Assembly (NCBI GenBank): GCA_021818445.1
Contig: JAKAEB010000005.1
Coordinates: forward strand, 41,530-105,529
Direction of reading: 5' to 3'
Source: Planctomycetota bacterium
GTDB lineage: Bacteria > Planctomycetota > Phycisphaerae > WQYP01
DNA: 64,000 nucleotides
In this document: positions 43,904 through 53,898 of the stretch, piece after piece
Layout: each line of letters starts with the position of its first letter
How positions within the stretch are numbered: position 1 is the stretch's first letter
The notes under the pieces: model-generated
Told to the model about the DNA's origin: nothing
The model's database searches: none
What the model saw: the letters and a program-made list of their open reading frames with translations, nothing else
Position numbers and translations under genes: made by a program

Positions 43904-46900
43904 TCAGTTGCCGCCCCGGAATGTACCCATTACCTGATTAGTCAGATTGTAGGTGCGCGGAGGATTGCGCAAGCGACTGTCATTGCGGCCGGCGGCAATG
44001 GCCGCCTCCAGTTCCTTTACCCGCTTTTCGGCGGCTTCCATCTTGGGGTAACGCACCTCGCGGTAGCCGGTGACCGGTTCGGGCGTTTTGAGGATATCCA
44101 GCCAGAGGTTGTAAAGCCACGGTTCATGAAGTTCGCATGTGTCTACCAGACGGGAGTACCAATCGCGGAAGTTTTTCTCTTTGGCATGCCAGGCCGGCAG
44201 CAGATTCCGCACCCAGCGACAATGTCGCATGACGCGCATTTGCCAATCGCGGCCCTTCATCGAGAAGCGTATCTTCAGGCCGCCGATATCGAATTCCGGG
44301 CGGTTCAGGTGCAGGTAGGTGATTTTGTCGCCGTTGGCCGGGTTCACATTAAAACGTCGCCGATCGCGGCGGTATTTTTCAGGGCTGGTGTACATTAACG
44401 CCACGTAGATTTCGTCTTTAATCATCATTACCTTGGCCAGATTCCAGATGACGGCGCGGGTGGCGGCAAAATTACGCTCGGCGTTGTCCTGCTGGTAGGT
44501 TTTGACGATGCGCGACACATAGCCACGGGCGTAGGGAAGTGTGCCCCATTGAATGGCATCAAAGACGCGGATGACGAAATCGCGTTTGGCGGATTCATCC
44601 AGCAGCGGCATGCGTTCAATGGCCTCGCGTGTCATGGCCCGATAGGCATCTGCATTGCGGCGTCCCCAGATGGAACTGGCAATAAGAATCTTGGCTTTGC
44701 GTTCCACGGCATCGGGGACGGTTTCAATATCGCGGGGCGCTGCGACGCCGAAAAGATCGGGCCGCAATACGATCTTCCGCCCGATATTAAATGCCCGGTA
44801 GTTGCGTTCAAATTCGCGTCGGACGGCATGGCGGATGGCCCATGTAATACTTTTGTATGACACGGGGATAAAGCCCAATTGATAGGCAACGCCCAGCATC
44901 ATAATGTTGGCGTAGAGTTTGGAATCAAGCAGGCGCTCGCACAAATCGCTGACGTTAAAGCTGAAAAATCCGCCCGGTTTGCATTGTTTTTCAATCGTGG
45001 CGGCCAATGCCTCGGGGGAGAAATCTTCCCGCCCCAGCAGCGAAAATATGGTGGCGGTCTTGCCCGTGTTCACGACCGCCCGTGTGTACCGGGGCGAGGC
45101 GACGCGCAGATAATCGGTGGGTGAAATCGCCCGCGCCGCTTCCACGGCGTCAATGCCGATGAGTAAATCCGCCTTGCCAAAGGGGGTGATGGCGGAAGTG
45201 GAGTGTTGATCGCGGGAAAAGACCAACTGGCTGAAAACACCGCCGTTGCGGATAGCCAGGCCTTTTTTGTCGATGAAATTAATGTGATAGCCTTCTTTGT
45301 GGCCGGCCCGCACCAATATCTCACCGGCTACGCCGATTCCCATACCGCCGACGCCGGCCAGGTAGCAGCGCCACTGCTCCGACATTTTCAGTACTGGCGG
45401 CTCCGGCATGCCGGTGAGATCGACCACTTCATCGGGCATACGGGGTGGGCGCTTCCGCGTGACGACTACCTGCTCAAAACTGGGGCAGGCGTGGATGCGG
45501 GCGCAGGCACCGTCATTGACGCAGGTGGTGAAGTCGGTCTGTATTTTGGAACCATAGTCGGTTGTTACCACTTTCAGGGCGGGGCAACCGGTCTGATTGG
45601 TGCATTCAAGGCAATATTCGCACACCTCTTCCGCCACGTTCATGTAGGTCTTCTGGCGGACAAACCCGTGTTCTTTCTTTTCCTGCACTTCCGCGCGATG
45701 TTTGCGACGGTTGAACGTGATACCGCACTCTTTGTCGGCAATCATCACCTTTACGCCATCTTCCAAAATGACGCGTTCGAGCATCTCTTTGTATTCGTCG
45801 CGCTGGGATGGATCAAAGCGGATGACGCGGGCCTGTGGCTCCTGGCGGCCATCTTTGCCGTTGATGCGCAGCATGCCGGCCGCCTCGGGGATCATGGATC
45901 GCACGATGCGTTCGATATCGTGCGCCAGCACCATGTTGCCTAAGATATCCTCCTGCAGTGTGGGGTTGGGCTGGTGGCCCGTCATGGCGGTGGTTTTATT
46001 CTCCAGGATGATGTAGGTGATGTCCTGCCCCTGATTGATCGAGTTGGCGATGGCGACCTGACCGGAATGGAAAAAGGTGCCATCGCCCATAAATACAATC
46101 TGTTTGTTGCGGATGAACGGATCAACGCCCCCGCCGGTGGCACCGCCGAGGCCCATACCGCTGTAATTGTGCATGAGGGGTTTGTTGGGTTCAAACATCA
46201 TCATGGTGTAGCAGCCGGTGTCGCCGTGGGCGACCAGATCGATCGGCCCCAGACCATAATTGCGCGACATGTATTCAGGGTCCAGCAGGTTTTTTCGTAT
46301 TTCCAGCAAGGCGCTGGAAGAATCGCGGTGCGGGCAGCCAGGGCAATACGCGGGTGTGCGTACCGGTACCGGGTCGGTGGCCTGACCGGCAAGCTCGATG
46401 GTTTCCAGTTCCTGCGTGAGCCGCCCATTGGAAAGTTCATGCGGAATGTTGGGCGTATCACGGAGAAAACGCGTAAGTAATTCAATGAGCATCGAGGGGT
46501 GCAGCCCCCGCACCGCCGGTATACCCGGCATATCCTTGGGAAATGTTTTACCCCACAGTTGAATCCGGGCGGTGGGAGAATCCCCATCGCGCTGGCGGCA
46601 TCGGGTGATGTGTTCCGCTATTTGTTTTTCAATAAAGCTGCGGCGTTCCTCCACCACGACGACACGTTCGCACATCTGGGCCAATTCGTCGACAAGTGTG
46701 GTGTCGACGGGATAGCTGACCGCCAGTTTCAGGATGGGAAACTGCCCCAGAAGGCCCATATCCGTCAGGGCATGGACCAGCATGGTGTACGACATGCCGG
46801 AGGCTACAAAACCCACCGGCGCGCGCTCCGCACGCCCCCCGCGCCATGACCGTTCGATGGGGTATGCAATGCGGGAAAGCCCCAATTCGCGGCAGCGGGC

Positions 46901-47623
46901 CAGAAGTTTTGCAAAACGCGTTTCAAATGTCAATTCCTGACGCCAACTCCGGGGCGGCAGCAGCACGGTGGTTTCCACCGGCAACTTGGCGGTTTCAATG
47001 GCGATGCGGTCGTTGGTGCTGATGGTTGGCCACTGGTTGGGATAGCACTGCACAGTGCCGCCACCGTCAGCAAGGGCGACGGTCACCATCATGCCCATGT
47101 ACAAACTGCTGGCGACGGAAAGATCAAAGCAGTGCGGCACCCAATCTTTCAGTTCCTGGGGGGTGCTTGGTTCAATGACAGGCACGCGCAGATGTTCATA
47201 AAGAAAGCGTGAATCAGCCGGTACCTGGGTTGAATCACTCCAAGGGTCGTCACCCGATACGATCACCGCGCCGCCGGTCGGTTTGGGGATACCAGCGAGA
47301 TTACCGAGGGCCAGCGCGTCGGCGGCGACGTGCAGTCCAACCGATTTAAATACGGCAATGCCTTTAACGCCCACCATTTGGGCACCGTTGAGCATGGCGA
47401 CGCTGATGGCCTCATTGTTGGCCATCTTGGCACAGACGCCTTTTTCCTTCAGCAGGGGCGCAATGTCGAAGCAGGAATCAAAAAAGCCCGCCACCGGCGA
47501 CCCCGGATAACCCGTCAGCAAAGCGACGCCGCCGGGGGTTTCAAGGCAGCCTTTGAGAATAAGCTCCGCCCCGGAGAATATTTCCGTACTGTTCTCAACT
47601 GCAAACCGTTGGTCAATTTTCAT
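43904..47623 (-). CDS. Indolepyruvate:ferredoxin oxidoreductase, fused alpha and beta parts
   Basis: 1,239 residues. The pyrimidine-type thiamine domain starts at the N-terminus (LTGYPGSPVAGFFD). A second TPP domain (about 450-640) has GDTGCYTMM and FMGDGTFFHSGQ. Two [4Fe-4S]-type Cys sets follow (CEYCLECTNQTGCP and CVNDGACARIHACP). The gamma-type domain (LAGVGGMGIGVAGEIL) and a C-terminal extension (DUF6537-like) end the protein. The enzyme decarboxylates aryl pyruvates to acyl-CoA with ferredoxin in aromatic amino acid breakdown. It is a single gene, as in some proteobacteria, while archaea use iorA and iorB. It lies 51 bp upstream of lspA. Confidence 0.92.
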   Translation of the reverse strand: MKIDQRFAVENSTEIFSGAELILKGCLETPGGVALLTGYPGSPVAGFFDSCFDIAPLLKEKGVCAKMANNEAISVAMLNGAQMVGVKGIAVFKSVGLHVAADALALGNLAGIPKPTGGAVIVSGDDPWSDSTQVPADSRFLYEHLRVPVIEPSTPQELKDWVPHCFDLSVASSLYMGMMVTVALADGGGTVQCYPNQWPTISTNDRIAIETAKLPVETTVLLPPRSWRQELTFETRFAKLLARCRELGLSRIAYPIERSWRGGRAERAPVGFVASGMSYTMLVHALTDMGLLGQFPILKLAVSYPVDTTLVDELAQMCERVVVVEERRSFIEKQIAEHITRCRQRDGDSPTARIQLWGKTFPKDMPGIPAVRGLHPSMLIELLTRFLRDTPNIPHELSNGRLTQELETIELAGQATDPVPVRTPAYCPGCPHRDSSSALLEIRKNLLDPEYMSRNYGLGPIDLVAHGDTGCYTMMMFEPNKPLMHNYSGMGLGGATGGGVDPFIRNKQIVFMGDGTFFHSGQVAIANSINQGQDITYIILENKTTAMTGHQPNPTLQEDILGNMVLAHDIERIVRSMIPEAAGMLRINGKDGRQEPQARVIRFDPSQRDEYKEMLERVILEDGVKVMIADKECGITFNRRKHRAEVQEKKEHGFVRQKTYMNVAEEVCEYCLECTNQTGCPALKVVTTDYGSKIQTDFTTCVNDGACARIHACPSFEQVVVTRKRPPRMPDEVVDLTGMPEPPVLKMSEQWRCYLAGVGGMGIGVAGEILVRAGHKEGYHINFIDKKGLAIRNGGVFSQLVFSRDQHSTSAITPFGKADLLIGIDAVEAARAISPTDYLRVASPRYTRAVVNTGKTATIFSLLGREDFSPEALAATIEKQCKPGGFFSFNVSDLCERLLDSKLYANIMMLGVAYQLGFIPVSYKSITWAIRHAVRREFERNYRAFNIGRKIVLRPDLFGVAAPRDIETVPDAVERKAKILIASSIWGRRNADAYRAMTREAIERMPLLDESAKRDFVIRVFDAIQWGTLPYARGYVSRIVKTYQQDNAERNFAATRAVIWNLAKVMMIKDEIYVALMYTSPEKYRRDRRRFNVNPANGDKITYLHLNRPEFDIGGLKIRFSMKGRDWQMRVMRHCRWVRNLLPAWHAKEKNFRDWYSRLVDTCELHEPWLYNLWLDILKTPEPVTGYREVRYPKMEAAEKRVKELEAAIAAGRNDSRLRNPPRTYNLTNQVMGTFRGGN

Positions 47624-47958
47624 TCGTAACTTCCCGCTGCCGGTCCAGGAGTCTCAAAGCATGTTGCTGGTGCAAAACTCTTTGATTCTCACGGCCTGGC
47701 GTAGCGTTGAAAAAATCCGCCATTCAAACATCCCCCTTCAGCTAAACGCTCTCACCGCCCACCGATTTCAAGGAGAGCAATGGTATAGGGCCTCTCCTTA
47801 AGTTGGTGACCGACACTATTTTAGTCCCGATAACCGTTACCTACCACCTGAAAGGGTAAGAAATTCGGCGGATCAAAGCAAGTTGCAACCTGTGCGATTT
47901 ATTCTACAATCGAGAAAGTTTGGATTTGTCAACGATTTAGGCCGCTGTTGGAGCTAAA
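47624..47958. promoter_or_regulatory. Divergent control region between indolepyruvate oxidoreductase and MarR genes
   Basis: 335 bp with no gene. An inverted repeat AAGGAGAG (47770-47777) and CTCTCCTT (47792-47799) has a 14-base loop; GTTGCAAC is a short palindrome nearer the MarR start. Both promoters and MarR operators should be here. Confidence 0.5.
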
Positions 47959-48426
47959 ATGCCGGAAGAAAATGACCAAAATTCGATTTATGCGATGGCA
48001 GAGGAGATTTTTGCGTTGACCATCGTCGCATGGAAAGAGCGATTGAAGTCGCGTCGCGGCCGGGCCGAAGAACTCTCCGAAGCACAATTCTTGACGTTGG
48101 AAAGTCTGGTACAAAGCCCGCAAAATCAGACTGTGGGTGATATCCTTCGCACCATCGCGGTGGCACCGGCCCAGATGTCGCGGATCATCCGCAGTTTGGA
48201 AGAGGATTTCGATCAACCCTTGGTGGCCTGTGAATTGAATCGCGAAGACCGTCGCAAAATTGATGTCATCATCACCGACCACGGCCGCAAGCTGTACGAA
48301 GAATTTCGCGATTCGCGGTTGACGCGCACCCGTGAATTGCTGGCGGAATTGTCCGAGACCGACCGGCGCGACTTTATAAGGGTTTGCGGCCGAATGCGTG
48401 AACTTTATAACAAAGAAATCGACTGA
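47959..48426 (+). CDS. MarR-family transcriptional regulator
   Basis: 155 residues. A winged helix-turn-helix (about 45-115) shows SEAQFLTLESLVQSP...TVGDILRTIAVAPAQMSRIIRSLEED, and the wing has REDRRKIDVIITDHGRK. It is a dimeric regulator that usually answers to small aromatic or phenolic ligands. Its divergent placement from the indolepyruvate oxidoreductase suggests it controls that gene; this is inferred. Confidence 0.9.
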   Translation: MPEENDQNSIYAMAEEIFALTIVAWKERLKSRRGRAEELSEAQFLTLESLVQSPQNQTVGDILRTIAVAPAQMSRIIRSLEEDFDQPLVACELNREDRRKIDVIITDHGRKLYEEFRDSRLTRTRELLAELSETDRRDFIRVCGRMRELYNKEID

Positions 48427-48590
48427 CCAGTTAATCCGGGCGGACCGGTCGTTCGTTTAACGTTTGGTTATCCAATTGCTAAGAAACGATTAACCTTTCA
48501 TTTGAACCCCCCAAGAGCATTGACATATCAAGGGTTGTTGCCGATTGTTATGTCTCCGGCGGAATGGTGTCGGGATTGGATCGGGTGGAT

Positions 48591-49298
48591 ATGTCGCGGA
48601 AGAAAAAGATTCTGGTGGTGGATGATGAGAGAGATCTCGTCGAATTAATATCCATGAATCTGGTTCGCCACGGCTACGAAGTTGCGGCGTGCCACGACGG
48701 CAAGCTGGGTCTTGAGATGGCCCGCAAACAACTGCCGGACATGATCCTGCTGGATTTAATGATGCCCGGCATGAGCGGGCAGGATGTGGCCACCCGCCTG
48801 AAGGGGGATCCGCAAACGGCCTCCATCCCCATCATCATGCTTACTGCCCGGGGTGATGAGACCGACATTATCGTGGGGCTTTCCCTGGGTGCGGACGACT
48901 ACGTTACCAAGCCGTTCAACATGCGTGTGCTTCTGGCCCGGGTCAATGCGGTGATGCGCCGCAAGAGTAATGCGGACTCCCCGCCGCAACACGTAAACGC
49001 GGGCCCCATGCTTATTGATCAAGCCCGTCATGAAATCACCATCGGCGGCAAACCGGTGAACGTAACACCAACCGAATTCAAGCTGCTGATGACTTTAGCC
49101 TTGGCCCGAGGACGGGTGCTATCCCGCGATCAACTCACCGCACGCGTGATGGGCAGCGAGGTGTATGTGACGGATCGGGCTATTGATGTACACGTAACGG
49201 CGGTGCGGAAAAAACTTGGCGACTACCAATGGATGGTGCACACCGTGCGAGGCGTTGGGTACCGCCTGCTGGAAAGCCGCGAAGAAGAAAACGTATAG
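48591..49298 (+). CDS. OmpR/PhoB-family response regulator
   Basis: About 235 residues. Receiver domain (about 1-120): KILVVDDERDLVELI, phosphoacceptor Asp in MILLDLMMPGMSG, Thr in LTARGDE and Lys in VTKPFN. The C-terminal winged helix (VTPTEFKLLMTLALARGRVLSRDQL ... TVRGVGYRL) is of the OmpR type. It should be activated by a sensor kinase; none is encoded next to it. ATG at 48591 opens the conserved start; a GTG-like extension to 48564 is not conserved. TTGACA at 48530 may be part of its promoter. Confidence 0.94.
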   Translation: MSRKKKILVVDDERDLVELISMNLVRHGYEVAACHDGKLGLEMARKQLPDMILLDLMMPGMSGQDVATRLKGDPQTASIPIIMLTARGDETDIIVGLSLGADDYVTKPFNMRVLLARVNAVMRRKSNADSPPQHVNAGPMLIDQARHEITIGGKPVNVTPTEFKLLMTLALARGRVLSRDQLTARVMGSEVYVTDRAIDVHVTAVRKKLGDYQWMVHTVRGVGYRLLESREEENV

Positions 49299-49594
49299 CA
49301 TTGCCCGGACAGACTCCTCATCGGGAATCGCCCCGAAAAAGCCAATGGAAGACCAACATAAAACACGACCGGCGTGCCACTGGCAAAGGGTCTGATGGCC
49401 GTCATTGCGACGGGCACGCATTTACAACCGTTGCCGATTGAAGTCCAGGGACGCGGGTCGGTGGTGGACATCGACGCACAGACTGGCTGCCGGCGCTGTT
49501 TTATGGGAAACTCTTGATGTTATGATGCTTTGGTACGCATCGGACAGCCCGGTGTATGAACCGCGTGTGCGAACTGCTAACCAGGAGAACCGCC

Positions 49595-50716
49595 ATGAGT
49601 GAATCGCCCCTTCCAAGAGCCGACTTGGAATTTGCCAAGGCCGCCGCTGAATTGGCCGCCGCCACGCGCTGCACGGATGTGGTACTGCTTGATGTATCTG
49701 AACGATCGCAGGTTACCCATTATTTTCTTATTGCCACCGGCACATCACCCCGGCAAATGGCAACCGTAGCCGAGCAGATTGCCGACTTGGGCGGGCAGAT
49801 GGGCTTTAAGCCATGGCGCACCAGCGGTGCCGAAGCAGGTAAGTGGATTCTTATTGACTGTGTGGACGTGGTGGTGCACCTTTTTGATCCCCCCAGCCGG
49901 GCATTTTACGATCTTGAGATGCTCTGGGGAGATTGCCCCAAGGTGGCATTGGATATACCTGCCACCGCAACCCCGCAGAGCGACCAGACCGCAGCAGCGC
50001 TGGAGGCGATACAGGAGGTGATTGACGCGGCCGTCGAAGCTGATGATGAATTAGTATTAATGGATATGCCGGGTGAATCATCAATTTCGGAGGACGATCT
50101 GTCACTGCGGCCATCGGATGAGACGGACGACATCGAGGGAATTGCCGCGCCGCCTGATGACCGATCCATCAGTTACGAATCGATCTCCATTGAGGTGACG
50201 GGGGAAGGCAGCGGTTCGCGCGGGGCGGGCGCAGCACGGGATGATAGACCGGAATCAGCACGCCAGAAGGCATCCGCCAAAAAAGCGCCATCCCAAAAAA
50301 CCATTAACAAAAAAAAGCCCAGGCCGGCGGTAAAGGCCAAGACCGCTGTCCAAGCAAAAAAACTCGGGACGAAGCGTACTGGCGGCGGGAAGGGAACAGC
50401 CTCGCAGGGTGGCAAAGCCCGACCCAAGCCCGCCACCCCCCAGAAGCGATCAACCGCTGGCGGCCAGGCCAAGGGCGGCAAACTGAAATCCAAAACTTCC
50501 GCATTAAAGGCAAAAGCACCCGGAAAAACATCGTCAAAGCCGCAACAGGCCAAAGCGAAACCATCGAGGCCGAAGGCGTCGATTAAAAAGGCCTTGAAAG
50601 GCAAAGCCACCGGCAGGACAAAAACAGCGCCGAAATCTGTGAAAGCCGCACTTCCTGCCAGCCGTGCCAAGGTGGGCGGAAGCAGGAAGACAACATCCGT
50701 GAAGAAGAGGAAATAA
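49595..50716 (+). CDS. rsfS: Ribosomal silencing factor RsfS with long histone-H1-like basic tail
   Basis: About 373 residues. Residues about 10-115 are the RsfS/Iojap domain (VLLDVSERSQVTHYFLIATG, WILIDCVDVVVHLFD). This part binds ribosomal protein uL14 and blocks subunit joining in starvation. RsfS proteins are usually 100-150 residues; here an acidic linker (about 120-215) and then about 150 residues rich in Lys, Ala and Pro (KKAPSQKT, KAKTAVQAKK, SKPQQAKAKPSRP) follow, like histone H1 tails. GGAGAA precedes the ATG at 49595. The stop abuts the argS start. Confidence 0.92.
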   Translation: MSESPLPRADLEFAKAAAELAAATRCTDVVLLDVSERSQVTHYFLIATGTSPRQMATVAEQIADLGGQMGFKPWRTSGAEAGKWILIDCVDVVVHLFDPPSRAFYDLEMLWGDCPKVALDIPATATPQSDQTAAALEAIQEVIDAAVEADDELVLMDMPGESSISEDDLSLRPSDETDDIEGIAAPPDDRSISYESISIEVTGEGSGSRGAGAARDDRPESARQKASAKKAPSQKTINKKKPRPAVKAKTAVQAKKLGTKRTGGGKGTASQGGKARPKPATPQKRSTAGGQAKGGKLKSKTSALKAKAPGKTSSKPQQAKAKPSRPKASIKKALKGKATGRTKTAPKSVKAALPASRAKVGGSRKTTSVKKRK

Positions 50717-52699
50717 GTGATATCCATCGAGGCGGAATTAAGGCGGCGCTGCGCGCTGGCCATCGGTAGGGCATTTGGCGCTGAACATGCGTCAAGTGCG
50801 GTCGTCAAAGAGGGTGACCCGAAATTTGGCGATTATCAGTGCAATTCGGCCATGGCCTTGGCGAAACTTCTGGGTATTCCACCGCGACAGGTGGCCGCGG
50901 GCATCGTTGAACACATCGATGTCGAAGACCTCTGCCAGCCGCCGCAGATTGCCGGCCCCGGGTTTATTAATTTTAAGTTGCAGACCGGCTTTATCAGCCG
51001 TCGTATCGAGGCGATCGCTGCGGAAACTGCGGCGCTGGCACGCGGTGGCGTTCCGGAGGCCACCAATCGGCACACGATTGTGGTGGATTACGCCGGACCG
51101 AATATTGCCAAGGAGATGCATGTCGGTCATCTGCGCAGTTGCATCATTGGCGATGCGATCAGTCGCATACTGGAATTTCAGGCACATCGGGTGGTACGGC
51201 AGAACCATGTTGGCGATTTTGGCACGCAGTTCGGCATGCTGATTCGATATGCACAGGAAGTGCAGATGCAAACCGGTACATTCCCGCCGATTGAAGATCT
51301 CGATGCGTATTACAAAAAGGCCGCACAACGCGACAAGGAAGACCCGCAATTTGCCGTTGATGCCCGCAGCGCGGTCGTTGCCTTGCAGGCCGGTGAGCCA
51401 CAGGCGCTGGCCCTTTGGCGGCAAATACATAATGAGAGCCGTCGGCACGCATCGGAGATATTTCAATTTCTGGGGCTGAAACTCACGGCGCAGGATGAAC
51501 GCGGCGAAAGTTTTTACGCGCCCCGCCTCGCCGGCGTTGTGGAACAAATCACCGAGGCACTCGATGTTGGCGGTGGCGGCGGTGATACGGCCCTCGACGG
51601 CACGGATAATAATTTGCCACTGAAGGAACTGGCGGTTTCCCCACCGGATGACCGGGCGGAGGCTGCCGGTGCCTTGGCAAGCCCGCAGGCCCTGGAGCGG
51701 CTCTCCGACGCACAACTGCCGTGTCCGGTGCAGAGGCCATTTGCCGCCATATCCGACGGTGCAGTGTGCGTGTTTTTGCCGGGTTATGTCGATAAAGATA
51801 AAAAGCCGCTGCCGCTGATTATTCAAAAAGCCGACGGCGCATATCTATACGCGACAACGGACTTGGCGGCCCTGCACTTCCGTATTACGGAAGACAAACT
51901 GGCACCGGAGGATCAAAAGCCACTCAATGAGAATTGGCATGCCGACCGGGTGATATACACAACGGACGCCCGGCAGTCGCAGCACTTTGACATGGTGTTT
52001 GATACGGTTCGTGCGATGCGATGGCACGTGCATCCGCAGACCGGGCGGTTGGTTGATTTAATACATGCGGCGTTCGGATCCATTCTGGGGGGAGATGGCA
52101 AGCCGTTCAAAACCCGCTCGGGTGAAAGCGTCAAGTTGCGGGCATTGCTGGCCGAGGCGGTGGAGAGGGCGGCCCGGGTGGTAGCGGAAAAAAATCCGTC
52201 ACTAAGCCCGGAAAAGCAGCGCCATATTGCACAGGCTGTGGGGATTGGCGCTGTCAAATATGCCGATCTGAAGCAGGACCGCACCGGTGATTATGAATTT
52301 GTCTGGGAGCGAATCCTTTCATTTGAGGGTAACACCGGACCTTACTTGCAATATGCATACACCCGCATCTGCAGCATCTTTCGTAAGGCCGGTGCCGTGG
52401 ACTTCACCGAGGCCCGGCTGGATTTGGTGGAAAAGGCAGAATTGGATCTGGCCCGGCACCTGCTGAAATTTTCCGATGTGGTGGAAATCGCGGCCCGCGA
52501 TCTGAAGCCCCACTGCATCTGCACGTATTTGTACGAACTTAGCGGGCTGTTCTCGGCATTTTATGAAAATTGCCCCGTTCTCAAAGCGACCGATCCAGCC
52601 ACCGTCAAAAGCCGCCTTATTTTGTGCCGGGTGACACAGGCGGTATTGGAAGTTGGCTTGAATGATCTGCTGGGGATTCCGGTTTTGGAAGAAATGTAG
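50717..52699 (+). CDS. argS: Arginyl-tRNA synthetase
   Basis: 660 residues from GTG directly after the rsfS stop. The N-terminal additional domain (about 1-95) is followed by VDYAGPNIAKEMHVGHLRS (HIGH = HVGH) and FKTRSGES in place of KMSKS, both normal for ArgRS, then the anticodon-binding DALR domain (FEGNTGPYLQYAYTRI). An extra, low-complexity stretch at about 285-335 (GGGGGDTALDG ... DDRAEAAGAL) interrupts the usual catalytic-domain sequence. It charges tRNA-Arg. The tail meets the convergent uxuA gene after 28 bp. Confidence 0.96.
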   Translation: MISIEAELRRRCALAIGRAFGAEHASSAVVKEGDPKFGDYQCNSAMALAKLLGIPPRQVAAGIVEHIDVEDLCQPPQIAGPGFINFKLQTGFISRRIEAIAAETAALARGGVPEATNRHTIVVDYAGPNIAKEMHVGHLRSCIIGDAISRILEFQAHRVVRQNHVGDFGTQFGMLIRYAQEVQMQTGTFPPIEDLDAYYKKAAQRDKEDPQFAVDARSAVVALQAGEPQALALWRQIHNESRRHASEIFQFLGLKLTAQDERGESFYAPRLAGVVEQITEALDVGGGGGDTALDGTDNNLPLKELAVSPPDDRAEAAGALASPQALERLSDAQLPCPVQRPFAAISDGAVCVFLPGYVDKDKKPLPLIIQKADGAYLYATTDLAALHFRITEDKLAPEDQKPLNENWHADRVIYTTDARQSQHFDMVFDTVRAMRWHVHPQTGRLVDLIHAAFGSILGGDGKPFKTRSGESVKLRALLAEAVERAARVVAEKNPSLSPEKQRHIAQAVGIGAVKYADLKQDRTGDYEFVWERILSFEGNTGPYLQYAYTRICSIFRKAGAVDFTEARLDLVEKAELDLARHLLKFSDVVEIAARDLKPHCICTYLYELSGLFSAFYENCPVLKATDPATVKSRLILCRVTQAVLEVGLNDLLGIPVLEEM

Positions 52700-52727
52700 C
52701 GTTCAGAACTGAAGCTGGCTTGCGCCG

Positions 52728-53792
52728 TCATGGCAAAGATTGCAACGCCGCGCAAATGTACCCCAACGCGAAGGCCATGCCCGCGTGCCATGGGGCATCG
52801 CACGACATTTGCGGAGTGTGATCGGGAATGATAACTCCGTCAAACTTATTGCGACGCAGGATGGTCAGCACGCGGCGTATATCCACATCCCCATCGTCGA
52901 TAAAGGTCTCGCGATAACTCGGTATTTTGCCGCGCACGTTACGCAAATGGACATAGGCAATTTTATTGGCCCGGCTGTAATGGTCGACCGCGTCGTATAC
53001 ATCACCCTCAGTCATTTCTGCGATTGATCCTACGCAAAACTCAAGCTGATTGCGGCCACTTTTATTCGCATCCAATAGACGTTGATAATGCGCCGGCTGA
53101 TAAACCAGTCGAGGGGTACGGCGCAGTTCAGCAAAGGGTGGATCGTCGGGATGCGCGGCGAGCGTGACACCCGCCTCTTCAGCCACGGGCAGAATATCTG
53201 ACAGAAAGCGACTGAGCCGATCCCATAACTGTTCCGATGTGGTGGGAGACATATAACCGGCAGGGGCATGCTGGTCGTAGATCATATTCCATACCATACC
53301 GTTGGGGATGGGCTGATCACTTCCGCCATCCACACCCACAGCGATCGCATAGCCGCGCGCCATTGGCCCGGTAATTCGCGCCGCCACACCCGCCAGACTG
53401 AAGTTGTATCCGACACACGGAATGCCGACCTGCCCGATGCGGCGAATCAACGATTTTAAGTTTTCAATCTGGGCATCGCGTCGGGGGCCATCGAGCAGAA
53501 CGTCGTACCAGAAAGCGGGGTCGAAATTTTCAATGGCGGCTATTTTCAACCCCTCATTCCCGGCGGCGGCCACCACTGATTGCAGATACCCCAGCGACCA
53601 GAGTTGATCGGGGTCGCCGGCCACGCCCCAGCCATCGAGCCCACCGGTTGGTTGATCATCGTGCGCAGAGTGCGATCCACCTTTGAAGTAATCGACCAGA
53701 TGCGCAACGATATGAGTACAACCGCATTGGCGGGCAAAACGAAAATTTTCGGCAGTAAGGGCGTGGCGATAAAGCCCGAGTCCTAATTTCAT
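52728..53792 (-). CDS. uxuA: Mannonate dehydratase
   Basis: 354 residues. The (alpha/beta)8 fold shows VTLAAHPDDPPFAEL and LEFCVGSIAEM, the metal-binding parts of UxuA, with IAYVHLRNV and the late FIDDGDVD. It dehydrates D-mannonate to 2-keto-3-deoxygluconate in glucuronate breakdown. It is located 106 bp downstream of a GH115 alpha-glucuronidase gene on the same strand, which fits release and use of glucuronic acid from xylan. Confidence 0.94.
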   Translation of the reverse strand: MKLGLGLYRHALTAENFRFARQCGCTHIVAHLVDYFKGGSHSAHDDQPTGGLDGWGVAGDPDQLWSLGYLQSVVAAAGNEGLKIAAIENFDPAFWYDVLLDGPRRDAQIENLKSLIRRIGQVGIPCVGYNFSLAGVAARITGPMARGYAIAVGVDGGSDQPIPNGMVWNMIYDQHAPAGYMSPTTSEQLWDRLSRFLSDILPVAEEAGVTLAAHPDDPPFAELRRTPRLVYQPAHYQRLLDANKSGRNQLEFCVGSIAEMTEGDVYDAVDHYSRANKIAYVHLRNVRGKIPSYRETFIDDGDVDIRRVLTILRRNKFDGVIIPDHTPQMSCDAPWHAGMAFALGYICAALQSLP

Positions 53793-53898
53793 AAGTCCTA
53801 CTCACCTTAAACTCGATGAACACACTTAACGCCCACGGCGCACGTTCCAGTGCCCCATCACCAATCCGCAGCCAGTATCGCAGCGGCACCATACCAGA

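Noticed and set aside
50792..51826. 344-codon minus-strand frame
   Set aside because: Antisense to argS, which has all motifs.
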